64,000 nucleotides of DNA from Hydractinia symbiolongicarpus (Eukaryota > Cnidaria > Hydrozoa > Anthoathecata > Hydractiniidae), in assembly GCF_029227915.1 (NCBI RefSeq), contig NC_079879.1, positions 30,758,501 through 30,822,500 of the forward strand. Direction: 5' to 3'. This document shows positions 10,503-23,073 of this stretch, piece by piece. Below the pieces are notes generated by a model, which saw only the letters and a list, made by a program, of their open reading frames with translations, was not told the origin of the DNA and did no database searches. The translations under genes and the position numbers were made by a program. Positions within the stretch are counted from its first letter, which is position 1. Each line of letters starts with the position of its first letter.

Positions 10503-13500
10503 TTTGACTATACGGGCCAAGCCCGGAATTTACGTGAAATCGCGGGTTTTCGATTGCTGGCGATTAAACCTCTTTTATTCAGGGTCTCATGAAAAATGAA
10601 AACATTTTTGAAAACTACAAGTCTCATGCGATTTAGTGGTGAAAAGATAATTTAAAAAATCGTTCTGGAAATGAGTTAACTCACAGGGTACTTTCTTTGT
10701 ATACATTGGACTATACGGGACAAGCCCGGGATTTAAGGGAAATCGCTGGTTTTCGTTTGCCGGCTATTAAACCACATTCATTAAGCGTCTCATTAAAAAT
10801 GAAAACATATTTGGAAACTACAAGTCTCATTCGTTCTAGTGTGCAGAAATAATTTGAAAAATCGTTCAGGAAATCAGTTTACTCCCTGGGTACTTTCTTT
10901 ATATACATTCAACTATACGGACCAAGCCTGGAATTTACGGGAAATCGCGGGTTTTCGTTTGAAGGCGATTAAACTTCTTTTATTCAGCGTCTCATCAAAA
11001 ATGAAAACACTTTTGAAAACTACAAGTCTCACGCGTTTTAGTGGTGAAAAAATAATTTAAAAAATCGTTCTGGAAATGAGTTTACTCACAGGGTACTTTC
11101 TTCGTATACATTCGACTATACGGGCCAAGACCGGGATTTACGGGAAATCGAGGGTTTTCGTTTGCCGGCGATTAAACTTCTTTCATTAAGCGTCTCATCA
11201 AGAATGAAAATATTTTTGAAATTTACAAGTCTCATGTGTTTTAGTGGCGAAAAAAAAATTTAAAAAATCGTTCGGGAAATGAGTTTACACCCTGGGTACT
11301 TTCTTTGTATACATTTGACTATACGGGCCAAGCCCGGAATTTACGTGAAATCGCGGGTTTTCGTTTGCTGGCGATTAAACCTCTTTCATTAAGCGTCTCA
11401 TCAAAAATGAAAACATTTCTGAAAACTACAAGTCTCATGCGTTTTAGTGGTGAAAAGATAATTTAAAAAACCGTTTTGGAAATGAGTTTACTCACAGGGT
11501 ACTTTCTTTGTATACATTCGATATACGGGCCAAGCCCGGGATTTACAGGAAAACGCGGGTTTTCGTTTACCGGCTATTAAACCACATGCATTAAGCGTCT
11601 CATCAAAAATGAAAACATTTCTGAAAACTACAAGTCTCATGGGCTTTAGTGGTGAAATAATAATTTAAAAAATCGTTCGGGAAATGAGTTTACTCCCTGG
11701 GTACTTTCTTTGTATACTTTTGACTATACGGGCCGAGTCCGGGGTTTACGGGAGGTGGCGGGTTTTCGTTTGCAGACGATTAAACTTCTTTTAATCAGCG
11801 TCTCATCAAAAATGAAAACATTTTGAAAACTACAAGTCTCATGGGCTTTAGTGGTGAAATAATAATTTAAAAAATCGTTTGGGAAATGAGTTTACTCCCT
11901 GGGTACTTTCTTTGTATACTTTTGACTATACGGGTCGAGTCTGGGATTTACGGGAAATCGCAGGTTTTCTTTTGCCGGCGATTAAACTTCTTTTATTCAG
12001 CGTCTCATGAAAAATGAAAACATTTTTGAAAACTACAAGTCTCATGCGATTTAGTGGTGAAAAGATAATTTAAAAAATCGTTCTGGAAATGAGTTAACTC
12101 ACAGGGTACTTTCTTTGTATACATTGGACTATACGGGACAAGCCCGCGATTTAAGGGAAATCGCGGGTTTTCGTTTGCCGGCTATTAAACCACATTCATT
12201 AAGCGTCTCATCAAAAATGAAAACATTTCAGAAAACTACAAGTCTCATGGGCTTTAGTGGTGAAATAATAATTTAAAAAATCGTTCGGGAAATGAGTTTA
12301 CTCCCTGGGTACTTTCTTCGTATACTTTTGACTATACGGGCCGAGTCCGGGAGTTACGGGAAGTCGTGGGTTTTCGTTTGCCGGCGATTAAACTTCTTTT
12401 ATTCAGCGTCTCATCAAAAATGAAAACATTTTGAAAACTACAAGTCTCATGGGCTTTAGTGGTGAAATAATATTTTAAAAAATCGTTCGGGAAATGAGTT
12501 TACTCCCTGGGTACTTTCTTTGTATACTTTTGACTATACGGGCCGAGTCTGGGATTTACGGGAAATCGCAGGTTTTCGTTTGCCGGCGATTAAACCACTT
12601 TAACTAAGCGTCTCATCAAAAATGAAAACATTTCTGAAAACTACAAGTCTCATGGGCTTTAGTGGTAAAATAATAATTTAAAAAATCGTTCGGGAAATGA
12701 GTTTACTCCCTGGGTACTTTCTTCGTATACTTTTGACTATACGGGCCGAGTCCGGGAGTTACGGGAAGTCGTGGGTTTTCGTTTGCCGGCGATTAAACTT
12801 CTTTTATTCAACGTCTCATCAAAAATGAAAACATTTTGAAAACTACAAGTCTCATGGGCTTTAGTGGTGAAATAATATTTTAAAAAATCGTTCGGGAAAT
12901 GAGTTTACTCCCTGGGTACTTTCTTTGTATACTTTTGACTATACGGGCCGAGTCTGGGATTTACGGGAAATCGCAGGTTTTCGTTTGCCGGCGATTACAC
13001 TTCTTTTAATCAGCGTCTCATCAAAAATGAAAACATTTTGAAAACTACAAGTCTCATGGGCTTTAGTGGTGAAATAATAATTTAAAAAATCGTTCGGGAA
13101 ATGAGTTTACTCCCTGGGTACTTTCTTTGTATACTTTTGACTATACGGGTCGAGTCTGGGATTTACGGGAAATCGCAGGTTTTCGTTTGCCGGCGATTAA
13201 ACTTCTTTTATTCAGCGTCTCATGAAAAATGAAAACATTTTTGAAAACTACAAGTCTCATGCGATTTAGTGGTGAGAAGATAATTTAAAAAAACGTTCTG
13301 GAAATGAATTAACTCACAGGGCACTTTCTTTGTATACATTGGACTATACAGGACAAGCCCGCGATTTAAGGAAAATCGCGGGTTTTCGTTTGCCGGCTAT
13401 TAAACCAAATTCATTAAGCGTCTCATCAAAAATGAAAACTTTTCTGAAAACTACAAGTCTCATGGGCTTTAGTGGTGAAATAATAATTTAAAAAATCGTT

Positions 13501-14959
13501 CGGGAAATGAGTTTACTCCCTGGGTACTTTCTTTGTATACTTTTGACTATACGGGCCGATTCCGGGATTTACGGGAAATCGCAGGTTTTCCTTTGCCGGC
13601 GATTAAACTCATTTTATTCAGCGTCTCATCAAAAATAAAAACCTTTTTGAAAACTGCAAGTCTCATGGGCTTTAGTGGTGAAATAATAATTTAAAAAATC
13701 GTTCGGGAAATGAGTTTACTCCCTGGGTACTTTCTTCGTATACTTTTGACTAAACGGGCCGAGTCCGGGAGTTACGGGAAGTCGTGGGTTTTCGTTTGCC
13801 GGCGATTTAACTTCTTTTATTCAGCGTCTCATCAAAAATGAAAACATTTTGAAAACTACAAGTCTCATGGGCTTTAGTGGTGAAATAATATTTTAAAAAA
13901 TCGTTCGGGAAATGAGTTTACTCCCTGGGTACTTTCTTTGTATACTTTTGACTATACGGGCCGAGTCTGGGATTTACGGGAAATCGCAGGTTTTCGTTTG
14001 CCGGCGATTAAACTTCGTTTAATCAGCGTCTCATCAAAAATGAGAACATTTTGAAAACTACAAGTCTCATGGGCTTTAGTGGTGAAATAATAATTTAAAA
14101 AATCGTTCGGGAAATGAGTTTACTCCCTGGGTACTTTCTTTGTATACTTTTGACTATACGGGTCGAGTCTGGGATTTACGGGAAATCGCAGGTTTTCGTT
14201 TGCCGGCGATTAAACTTCTTTTATTCAGCGTCTCATGAAAAATAAAAACATTTTTGAAAACTACAAGTCTCATGCGATTTAGTGGTGAAAAGATAATTTA
14301 AAAAATCGTTCTGGAAATGAATTAACTCACAGGGTACTTTCTTTGTATACATTGGACTATACGGGACAAGCCCGCGATTTAAGGGAAATCGTGGGTTTCG
14401 TTTGCCGGCTATTAAACCATATTCATTAAGCGTCTCATCAAAAATAAAAACATTTCTGAAAACTACAAGTCTCATGGGCTTTAGTGGTGAAATAATAATT
14501 TAAAAAATCGTTCGGGAAATGAGTTTACTCCCTGGGTACTTTCTTTGTATACTTTTGACTATACGGGCCGATTCCGGGATTTACGGGAAATCGCAGGTTT
14601 TCCTTTGCCGGCGATTAAACTCATTTTATTCAGCGTCTCATCAAAAATGAAAACATTTTTGAAAACTGCAAGTCTCATGCGATTTAGTGGTGAAAAGATA
14701 ATTTAAAAAATCGTTCTGGAAATGAGTTAACTCACAGGGCACTTTCTTTGTATACATTGGACTTTACGGGACAAGCCCGCGATTTAAGGGAAATCGCGGG
14801 TTTTCGTTTGCCGGCTATTAAACCAAATCCATTAAGCGTCTCATCAAAAATGAAAACTTTTCTGAAAACTACAAGTCTCATGGGCTTTAGTGGTGAAATA
14901 ATAATTTAAAAAATCGTTCGGGAAATGAGTTTACTCCCTGGGTACTTTCTTTGTATACT
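10503..14959 (+). repeat. 22-monomer higher-order repeat (4457 bp), copy 2
   Basis: This is the tandem partner of 6046-10502, nearly identical on reading. The junction can be placed only to within 10503-10518, because both ends share TTTGACTATACGGGCC; past it, the first copy's right neighbour reads AAGCCCGG while this copy's right neighbour reads GATTCCGG. Near identity over 4.4 kb in a rapidly changing satellite implies a very recent duplication or conversion. The alternative, an assembly error that doubled the segment, has to be considered. Confidence 0.9.
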
Positions 14960-15484
14960 TTTGACTATACGGGCCGATTCCGGGATTTACGGGAAATCGC
15001 AGGTTTTCCTTTGCCGGCGATTAAACTCATTTTATTCAGCGTCTCATCAAAAATGAAAACATTTTTGAAAACTGCAAGTCTCATGCGTTTTAGTGGTGAA
15101 AAGTTAATTCAAAAAAGCGTTTTGGAAATGAGTTTACTCACAGGGTACTTTCTTTGTATACATTCGACTATACGGGACAAGCCCGGGATTTACGGGAAAT
15201 CGCGGGTTTTCGTTTGCCGGCGATTAAACCACTTTCACTAAGCGTCTCATCAAAAATGAAAATATTTCTGAAAACTACAAGTCTCATGGGCTTTAGTGGT
15301 GAAATAATAATTTAAAAAATCGTTCGGGAAATGAATTTACTCCCTGGGTACTCTCTTCGTATACTTTTGACTATACGGGCCGAGTCCGGGAGTTACGGGA
15401 AGTCGTGGGTTTTCGTTTGCCGGCGATTCAACTTCTTTTATTCAGCGCCTCATCAAAAATGAAAACATTTTGAAAACTACAAGT
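14960..15484 (+). repeat. Bridging monomers between two higher-order blocks
   Basis: Two to three monomers link the 4457-bp pair to the 15.5-kb block. Bases 14960-15250 are repeated at about 24888-25180 (shift 9928 bp), including the unusual AGTTAATTCAAAAAAGCG. The following bases, with AATATTTCTG, ATGAATTTACTCC and ACTCTCTTCG, recur from about 27001 (shift 11750 bp) and again from about 30450 in slightly altered form. Nothing else is seen here. Confidence 0.75.
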
Positions 15485-18400
15485 ATCATGGGCTTTAGTG
15501 GTGAAATAATATTTTAAAAAATCGTTCGGGAAATGAGTTTACTCCCTGGGTACTTTCTTTGTATACTTTTGACTATACGGGCCGAGTCTGGGATTTACAG
15601 GAAATCGCAGGTTTTCGTTTGCCGGCGATTAAACTTCTTTTATTCAGCGTCTCATGAAAAATGAAAACATTTTTGAAAACTGCAAGTCTCATGCGATTTA
15701 GTGGTGAAAAGATAATTTAAAAAATCGTTCTAGAAATGAGTTAACTCACAGGGTACTTTCTTTGTATACATTGGACTAAACGGGACAAGCCCGGGATTTA
15801 AGGGAAATCGCGGGTTTTCGTTTGCCGGCTATTAAACCACATTCATTAAGCGTCTCATTGAAAATGAAAACATTTTTGGAAACTACAAGTCTCATTCGTT
15901 CTAGTGTGCAGAAATAATTTGAAAAATCGTTCGGGAAATCAGTTTACTCCCTGGGTACTTCCTTTATATACATTCAACTATACGGACCAAGCCTGGAATT
16001 TACGGGAAATCGCGGGTTTTCGTTTGAAGGCGATTAAACTTCTTTTATTCAGCGTCTCATCAAAAATGAAAACACTTTTGAAAACTACAAGTCTCACGCG
16101 TTTTAGTGGTGAAAAAATAATTTAAATAATCGTTCTGGAAATGAGTCTACTCACAGGGTACTTTCTTTGTATACATTCGACTATACGGGCCAAGCCCGGG
16201 ATTTACGGGAAATCGAGGGTTTTCGTTTGCCGGCGATTAAACTTCTTTCATTAAGCGTCTCATCAAGAATGAAAATATTTTTAAAAACTACAAGTCTCAT
16301 GCGTTTTAGTGGCAAAAAAAAAATTTAAAAAATCGTTCGGGAAATGAGTTTACTCCCTGGGTACTTTCTTTGTATACATTTGACTATACGGGCCAAGCTC
16401 GGAATTTACGTGAAATCGCGGGTTTTCGTTTGCTGGCGATTAAACCTCTTTTATTCAGGGTCTCATGAAAAATGAAAACATTTTTGAAAACTACAAGTCT
16501 CATGCGATTTAGTGGTGAAAAGATAATTTAAAAAATCGTTCTGGAAATGAGTTAACTCACAGGGTACTTTCTTTGTATACGTTGGACTATACGGGACAAG
16601 CCCGGGATTTAAGGGAAATCGCTGGTTTTCGTTTGCCGGCTATTAAACCACATTCATTAAGCGTCTCATTAAAAATGAAAACATATTTGGAAACTACAAG
16701 TCTCATTCGTTCTAGTGTGCAGAAATAATTTGAAAAATCGTTCAGGAAATCAGTTTACTCCCTGGGTACTTTCTTTATATACATTCAACTATACGGACCA
16801 AGCCTGGAATTTACGGGAAATCGCGGGTTTTCGTTTGAAGGCGATTAAACTTCTTTTATTCAGCGTCTCATCAAAAATGAAAACACTTTTGAAAACTACA
16901 AGTCTCACGCGTTTTAGTGGTGAAAAAATAATTTAAAAAATCGTTCTGGAAATGAGTTTACTCACAGGGTACTTTCTTCGTATACATTCGACTATACGGG
17001 CCAAGACCGGGATTTACGGGAAATCGAGGGTTTTCGTTTGCCGGCGATTAAACTTCTTTCATTAAGCGTCTCATCAAGAATGAAAATATTTTTGAAATTT
17101 ACAAGTCTCATGCGTTTTAGTGGCGAAAAAAAAATTTAAAAAATCGTTCGGGAAATGAGTTTACACCCTGGGTACTTTCTTTGTATACATTTGACAATAC
17201 GGGCCAAGCCCGGAATTTACGTGAAATCGCGGGTTTTCGTTTGCTGGCGATTAAACCTCTTTCATTAAGCGTCTCATCAAAAATGAAAACATTTCTAAAA
17301 ACTACAAGTCTCATGCGTTTTAGTGGTGAAAAGATAATTTAAAAAACCGTTTTGGAAATGAGTTTACTCACAGGGTACTTTCTTTGTATACATTCGATAT
17401 ACGGGCCAAGCCCGGGATTTACAGGAAAACGCGGGTTTTCGTTTACCGGCTATTAAACCACATGCATTAAGCGTCTCATCAAAAATGAAAACATTTCTGA
17501 AAACTACAAGTCTCATGGGCTTTAGTGGTGAAATAATAATTTAAAAAATCGTTCGGGAAATGAGTTTACTCCCTGGGTACTTTCTTTGTATACTTTTGAC
17601 TATACGGGCCGAGTCCGGGGTTTACGGGAGGTGACGGGTTTTCGTTTGCAGACGATTAAACTTCTTTTAATCAGCGTCTCATCAAAAATGAAAACATTTT
17701 TGAAAACTACAAGTCTCATGCGATTTAGTGGTGAAAAGATAATTTAAAAAATCGTTCTGGAAATGAGTTAACTCACAGGGTACTTTCTTTGTATACATTG
17801 GACTATACGGGACAAGCCCGCGATTTAAGGGAAATCGCGGGTTTTCGTTTGCCGGCTATTAAACCACATTCATTAAGCGTCTCATCAAAAATGAAAACAT
17901 TTCAGAAAACTACAAGTCTCATGGGCTTTAGTGGTGAAATAATAATTTAAAAAATCGTTCGGGAAATGAGTTTACTCCCTGGGTACTTTCTTCGTATACT
18001 TTTGACTATACGGGCCGAGTCCGGGAGTTACGGGAAGTCGTGGGTTTTCGTTTGCCGGCGATTAAACTTCTTTTATTCAGCGTCTCATCAAAAATGAAAA
18101 CATTTTGAAAACTACAAGTCTCATGGGCTTTAGTGGTGAAATAATATTTTAAAAAATCGTTCGGGAAATGAGTTTACTCCCTGGGTACTTTCTTTGTATA
18201 CTTTTGACTATACGGGCCGAGTCTGGGATTTACGGGAAATCGCAGGTTTTCGTTTGCCGGCGATTAAACCACTTTAACTAAGCGTCTCATCAAAAATGAA
18301 AACATTTCTGAAAACTACAAGTCTCATGGGCTTTAGTGGTGAAATAATAATTTAAAAAATCGTTCGGGAAATGAGTTTACTCCCTGGGTACTTTCTTCGT

Positions 18401-19132
18401 ATACTTTTGACTATACGGGCCGAGTCCGGGAGTTACGGGAAGTCGTGGGTTTTCGTTTGCCGGCGATTAAACTTCTTTTATTCAACGTCTCATCAAAAAT
18501 GAAAACATTTTGAAAACTACAAGTCTCATGGGCTTTAGTGGTGAAATAATATTTTAAAAAATCGTTCGGGAAATGAGTTTACTCCCTGGGTACTTTCTTT
18601 GTATACTTTTGACTATACGGGCCGAGTCTGGGATTTACGGGAAATCGCAGGTTTTCGTTTGCCGGCGATTACACTTCTTTTATTCAGCGTCTCATCAAAA
18701 ATGAAAACATTTTGAAAACTACAAGTCTCATGGGCTTTAGTGGTGAAATAATAATTTAAAAAATCGTTCGGAAAATGAGTTTACTCCCTGGGTACTTTCT
18801 TTGTATACTTTTGACTATACGGGTCGAGTCTGGGATTTACGGGAAATCGCAGGTTTTCGTTTGCCGGCAATTAAACTTCTTTTATTCAGCGTCTCATGAA
18901 AAATGAAAACATTTTTGAAAACTACAAGTCTCATGGGCTTTAGTGGTGAAATAATATTTTAAAAAATCGTTCGGGAAATGAGTTTACTCCCTGGGTACTT
19001 TCTTTGTATACTTTTGACTATACGGGCCGAGTCTGGGATTTACAGGAAATCGCAGGTTTTCGTTTGCCGGCGATTAAACTTCTTTTATTCAGCGTCTCAT
19101 GAAAAATGAAAACATTTTTGAAAACTACAAGT
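15485..19132 (+). repeat. 18-monomer block (3648 bp), copy 1
   Basis: This block is matched by the following segment, first at a shift of 3648 bp (15485-16149 with 19133-19797) and then at about 3242 bp (16556-18936 with 19798-22177). It opens with a TTTTGAC monomer, passes through the TCTAGTGTGC/ATTCAAC class at about 15.9-17 kb, and continues as GGGCTTTAG monomers. The left part also matches 4.0-5.7 kb at a shift of 11752 bp, and the right part resembles 12.0-13.2 kb, so the block is a mosaic of older segments. Confidence 0.82.
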
Positions 19133-19300
19133 CTCATGGGCTTTAGTGGTGAAATAATATTTTAAAAAATCGTTCGGGAAATGAGTTTACTCCCTGGGTA
19201 CTTTCTTTGTATACTTTTGACTATACGGGCCGAGTCTGGGATTTACAGGAAATCGCAGGTTTTCGTTTGCCGGCGATTAAACTTCTTTTATTCAGCGTCT
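18905..19300 (+). repeat. Exact tandem duplication of a single monomer
   Basis: The monomer beginning at the GTCTCATG of 18891 is followed 203 bp later (19094) by an identical copy through to about 19300, including the non-consensus TCATGAAAAATG, AATAATATTTT and GATTTACAGG. I found no difference between the two on reading. Adjacent monomers elsewhere usually differ at several class sites, so this is a very recent one-unit step. Confidence 0.85.
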
Positions 19301-22177
19301 CATGAAAAATGAAAACATTTTTGAAAACTGCAAGTCTCATGCGATTTAGTGGTGAAAAGATAATTTAAAAAATCGTTCTAGAAATGAGTTAACTCACAGG
19401 GTACTTTCTTTGTATACATTGGACTAAACGGGACAAGCCCGGGATTTAAGGGAAATCGCGGGTTTTCGTTTGCCGGCTATTAAACCACATTCATTAAGCG
19501 TCTCATTGAAAATGAAAACATTTTTGGAAACTACAAGTCTCATTCGTTCTAGTGTGCAGAAATAATTTGAAAAATCGTTCGGGAAATCAGTTTACTCCCT
19601 GGGTACTTCCTTTATATACATTCAACTATACGGACCAAGCCTGGAATTTACGGGAAATCGCGGGTTTTCGTTTGAAGGCGATTAAACTTCTTTTATTCAG
19701 CGTCTCATCAAAAATGAAAACACTTTTGAAAACTACAAGTCTCACGCGTTTTAGTGGTGAAAAAATAATTTAAATAATCGTTCTGGAAATGAGTTTACTC
19801 ACAGGGTACTTTCTTTGTATACATTGGACTATACGGGACAAGCCCGGGATTTAAGGGAAATCGCTGGTTTTCGTTTGCCGGCTATTAAACCACATTCATT
19901 AAGCGTCTCATTAAAAATGAAAACATATTTGGAAACTACAAGTCTCATTCGTTCTAGTGTGCAGAAATAATTTGAAAAATCGTTCAGGAAATCAGTTTAC
20001 TCCCTGGGTACTTTCTTTATATACATTCAACTATACGGACCAAGCCTGGAATTTACGGGAAATCGCGGGTTTTCGTTTGAAGGCGATTAAACTTCTTTTA
20101 TTCAGCGTCTCATCAAAAATGAAAACACTTTTGAAAACTACAAGTCTCACGCGTTTTAGTGGTGAAAAAATAATTTAAAAAATCGTTCTGGAAATGAGTT
20201 TACTCACAGGGTACTTTCTTCGTATACATTCGACTATACGGGCCAAGACCGGGATTTACGGGAAATCGAGGGTTTTCGTTTGCCGCGATTAAACTTCTTT
20301 CATTAAGCGTCTCATCAAGAATGAAAATATTTTTGAAATTTACAAGTCTCATGCGTTTTAGTGGCGAAAAAAAAATTTAAAAAATCGTTCGGGAAATGAG
20401 TTTACACCCTGGGTACTTTCTTTGTATACATTTGACAATACGGGCCAAGCCCGGAATTTACGTGAAATCGCGGGTTTTCGTTTGCTGGCGATTAAACCTC
20501 TTTCATTAAGCGTCTCATCAAAAATGAAAACATTTCTGAAAACTACAAGTCTCATGCGTTTTAGTGGTGAAAAGATAATTTAAAAAACCGTTTTGGAAAT
20601 GAGTTTACTCACAGGGTACTTTCTTTGTATACATTCGATATACGGGCCAAGCCCGGGATTTACAGGAAAACGCGGGTTTTCGTTTACCGGCTATTAAACC
20701 ACATGCATTAAGCGTCTCATCACAAATGAAAACATTTCTGAAAACTACAAGTCTCATGGGCTTTAGTGGTGAAATAATAATTTAAAAAATCGTTCGGGAA
20801 ATGAGTTTACTCCCTGGGTACTTTCTTTGTATACTTTTGACTATACGGGCCGAGTCCGGGGTTTACGGGAGGTGGCGGGTTTTCGTTTGCAGACGATTAA
20901 ATTTTTTTTAATCAGCGTCTCATCAAAAATGAAAACATTTTTGAAAACTACAAGTCTCATGCGATTTAGTGGTGAAAAGATAATTTAAAAAATCGTTCTG
21001 GAAATGAGTTAACTCACAGGGTACTTTCTTTGTATACATTGGACTATACGGGACAAGCCCGCGATTTAAGGGAAATCGCGGGTTTTCGTTTGCCGGCTAT
21101 TAAACCACATTCATTAAGCGTCTCATCAAAAATGAAAACATTTCAGAAAACTACAAGTCTCATGGGCTTTAGTGGTGAAATAATAATTTAAAAAATCGTT
21201 CGGGAAATGAGTTTACTCCCTGGGTACTTTCTTCGTATACTTTTGACTATACGGGCCGAGTCCGGGAGTTACGGGAAGTCGTGGGTTTTCGTTTGCCGGC
21301 GATTAAACTTCTTTTATTCAGCGTCTCATCAAAAATGAAAACATTTTGAAAACTACAAGTCTCATGGGCTTTAGTGGTGAAATAATATTTTAAAAAATCG
21401 TTCGGGAAATGAGTTTACTCCCTGGGTACTTTCTTTGTATACTTTTGACTATACGGGCCGAGTCTGGGACTTACGGGAAATCGCAGGTTTTCGTTTGCCG
21501 GCGATTAAACCACTTTAACTAAGCGTCTCATCAAAAATGAAAACATTTCTGAAAACTATAAGTCTCATGGGCTTTAGTGGTGAAATAATAATTTAAAAAA
21601 TCGTTCGGGAAATGAGTTTACTCCCTGGGTACTTTCTTCGTATACTTTTGACTATACGGGCCGAGTCCGGGAGTTACGGGAAGTCGTGGGTTTTCGTTTG
21701 CCGGCGATTAAACTTCTTTTATTCAACGTCTCATCAAAAATGAAAACATTTTGAAAACTACAAGTCTCATGGGCTTTAGTGGTGAAATAATATTTTAAAA
21801 AATCGTTCGGGAAATGAGTTTACTCCCTGGGTACTTTCTTTGTATACTTTTGACTATACGGGCCGAGTCTGGGATTTACGGGAAATCGCAGGTTTTCGTT
21901 TGCCGGCGATTACACTTCTTTTAATCAGCGTCTCATCAAAAATGAAAACATTTTGAAAATTACAAGTGTCATGGGCTTTAGTGGTGAAATAATAATTTAA
22001 AAAATCGTTCGGGAAATGAGTTTACTCCCTGGGTACTTTCTTTGTATACTTTTGACTATACGGGTCGAGTCTGGGATTTACGGGAAATCGCAGGTTTTCG
22101 TTTGCCGGCAATTAAACTTCTTTTATTCAGCGTCTCATGAAAAATGAAAACATTTTTGAAAACTACAAGTCTCATGC
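19133..22177 (+). repeat. Second copy of the 15.5-kb block, two monomers shorter
   Basis: The match to the preceding block changes shift from 3648 to 3242 bp at about 19797/16149, meaning that 406 bp (16150-16555) present in copy 1 is absent here. A later one-base deletion, TTTGCCGCGATT at about 20280 instead of TTTGCCGGCGATT, lowers the shift to 3241. The copy ends at about 22177, where GCGATTTAG replaces the GGGCTTTAG of copy 1. Confidence 0.82.
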
Positions 22178-23073
22178 GATTTAGTGGTGAAAAGATAATT
22201 TAAAAAATCGTTCTGGAAATGAATTAACTCACAGGGTACTTTCTTTGTATACATTGGACTATACGAGACAAGCCCGCGATTTAAGGGAAATCGTGGGTTT
22301 CGTTTGCCGGCTATTAAACCACATTCATTAAGCGTCTCATCAAAAATAAAAACATTTCTGAAAACTACAAGTCTCATGGGCTTTAGTGGTGAAATAATAA
22401 TTTAAAAAATCGTTCGGGAAATGAGTTTACTCACTGGGTACTTTCTTTGTATACTTTTGACTATACGGGCCGATTCCGGGGTTTACGGGAAATCGCAGGT
22501 TTTCCTTTGCCGGCGATTAAACTCATTTTATTCAGCGTCTCATCAAAAATGAAAACATTTTTGAAAACTGCAAGTCTCATGCGATATAGTGGTGAAAAGA
22601 TAATTTAAAAAATCGTTCTGGAAATGAGTTAACTCACAGGGCACTTTCTTTGTATACATTGGACTATACGGGACAAGCCCGCGATTTAAGGAAAATCGCG
22701 GGTTTTCGTTTGCCGGCTATTAAACCACATTCATTAAGCGTCTCATCAAAAATGAAAACTTTTCTGAAAACTACAAGTCTCATGGGCTTTAGTGGTGAAA
22801 TAATAATTTAAAAAATCGTTCGGGAAATGAGTTTACTCCCTGGGTACTTTCTTTGTATACTTTTGACTATACGGGCCGATTCCGGGATTTACGGGAAATT
22901 GCAGGTTTTCCTTTGCCGGCGATTAAACTCATTTTATTCAGCGTCTCATCAAAAATAAAAACATTTTTGAAAACTGCAAGTCTCATGGGCTTTAGTGGTG
23001 AAATAATAATTTAAAAAATCGTTCGGGAAATGAGTTTACTCCCTGGGTACTTTCTTCGTATACTTTTGACTAA
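22178..23073 (+). repeat. Satellite monomers resembling the end of the 4457-bp unit
   Basis: These four to five monomers follow the order found at about 9.8-10.5 kb and 14.25-14.95 kb: a GCGATTTAG monomer with a short AATCGTGGGTTTCG, a GGGCTTTAG monomer, the GGCCGATTCCGGG/TTTTCCTTTGCC monomer and the GGCACTTTC monomer. They carry private changes (for example ATACGAGAC at about 22262), so they are an older relative rather than a recent copy. No gene is seen. Confidence 0.7.
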
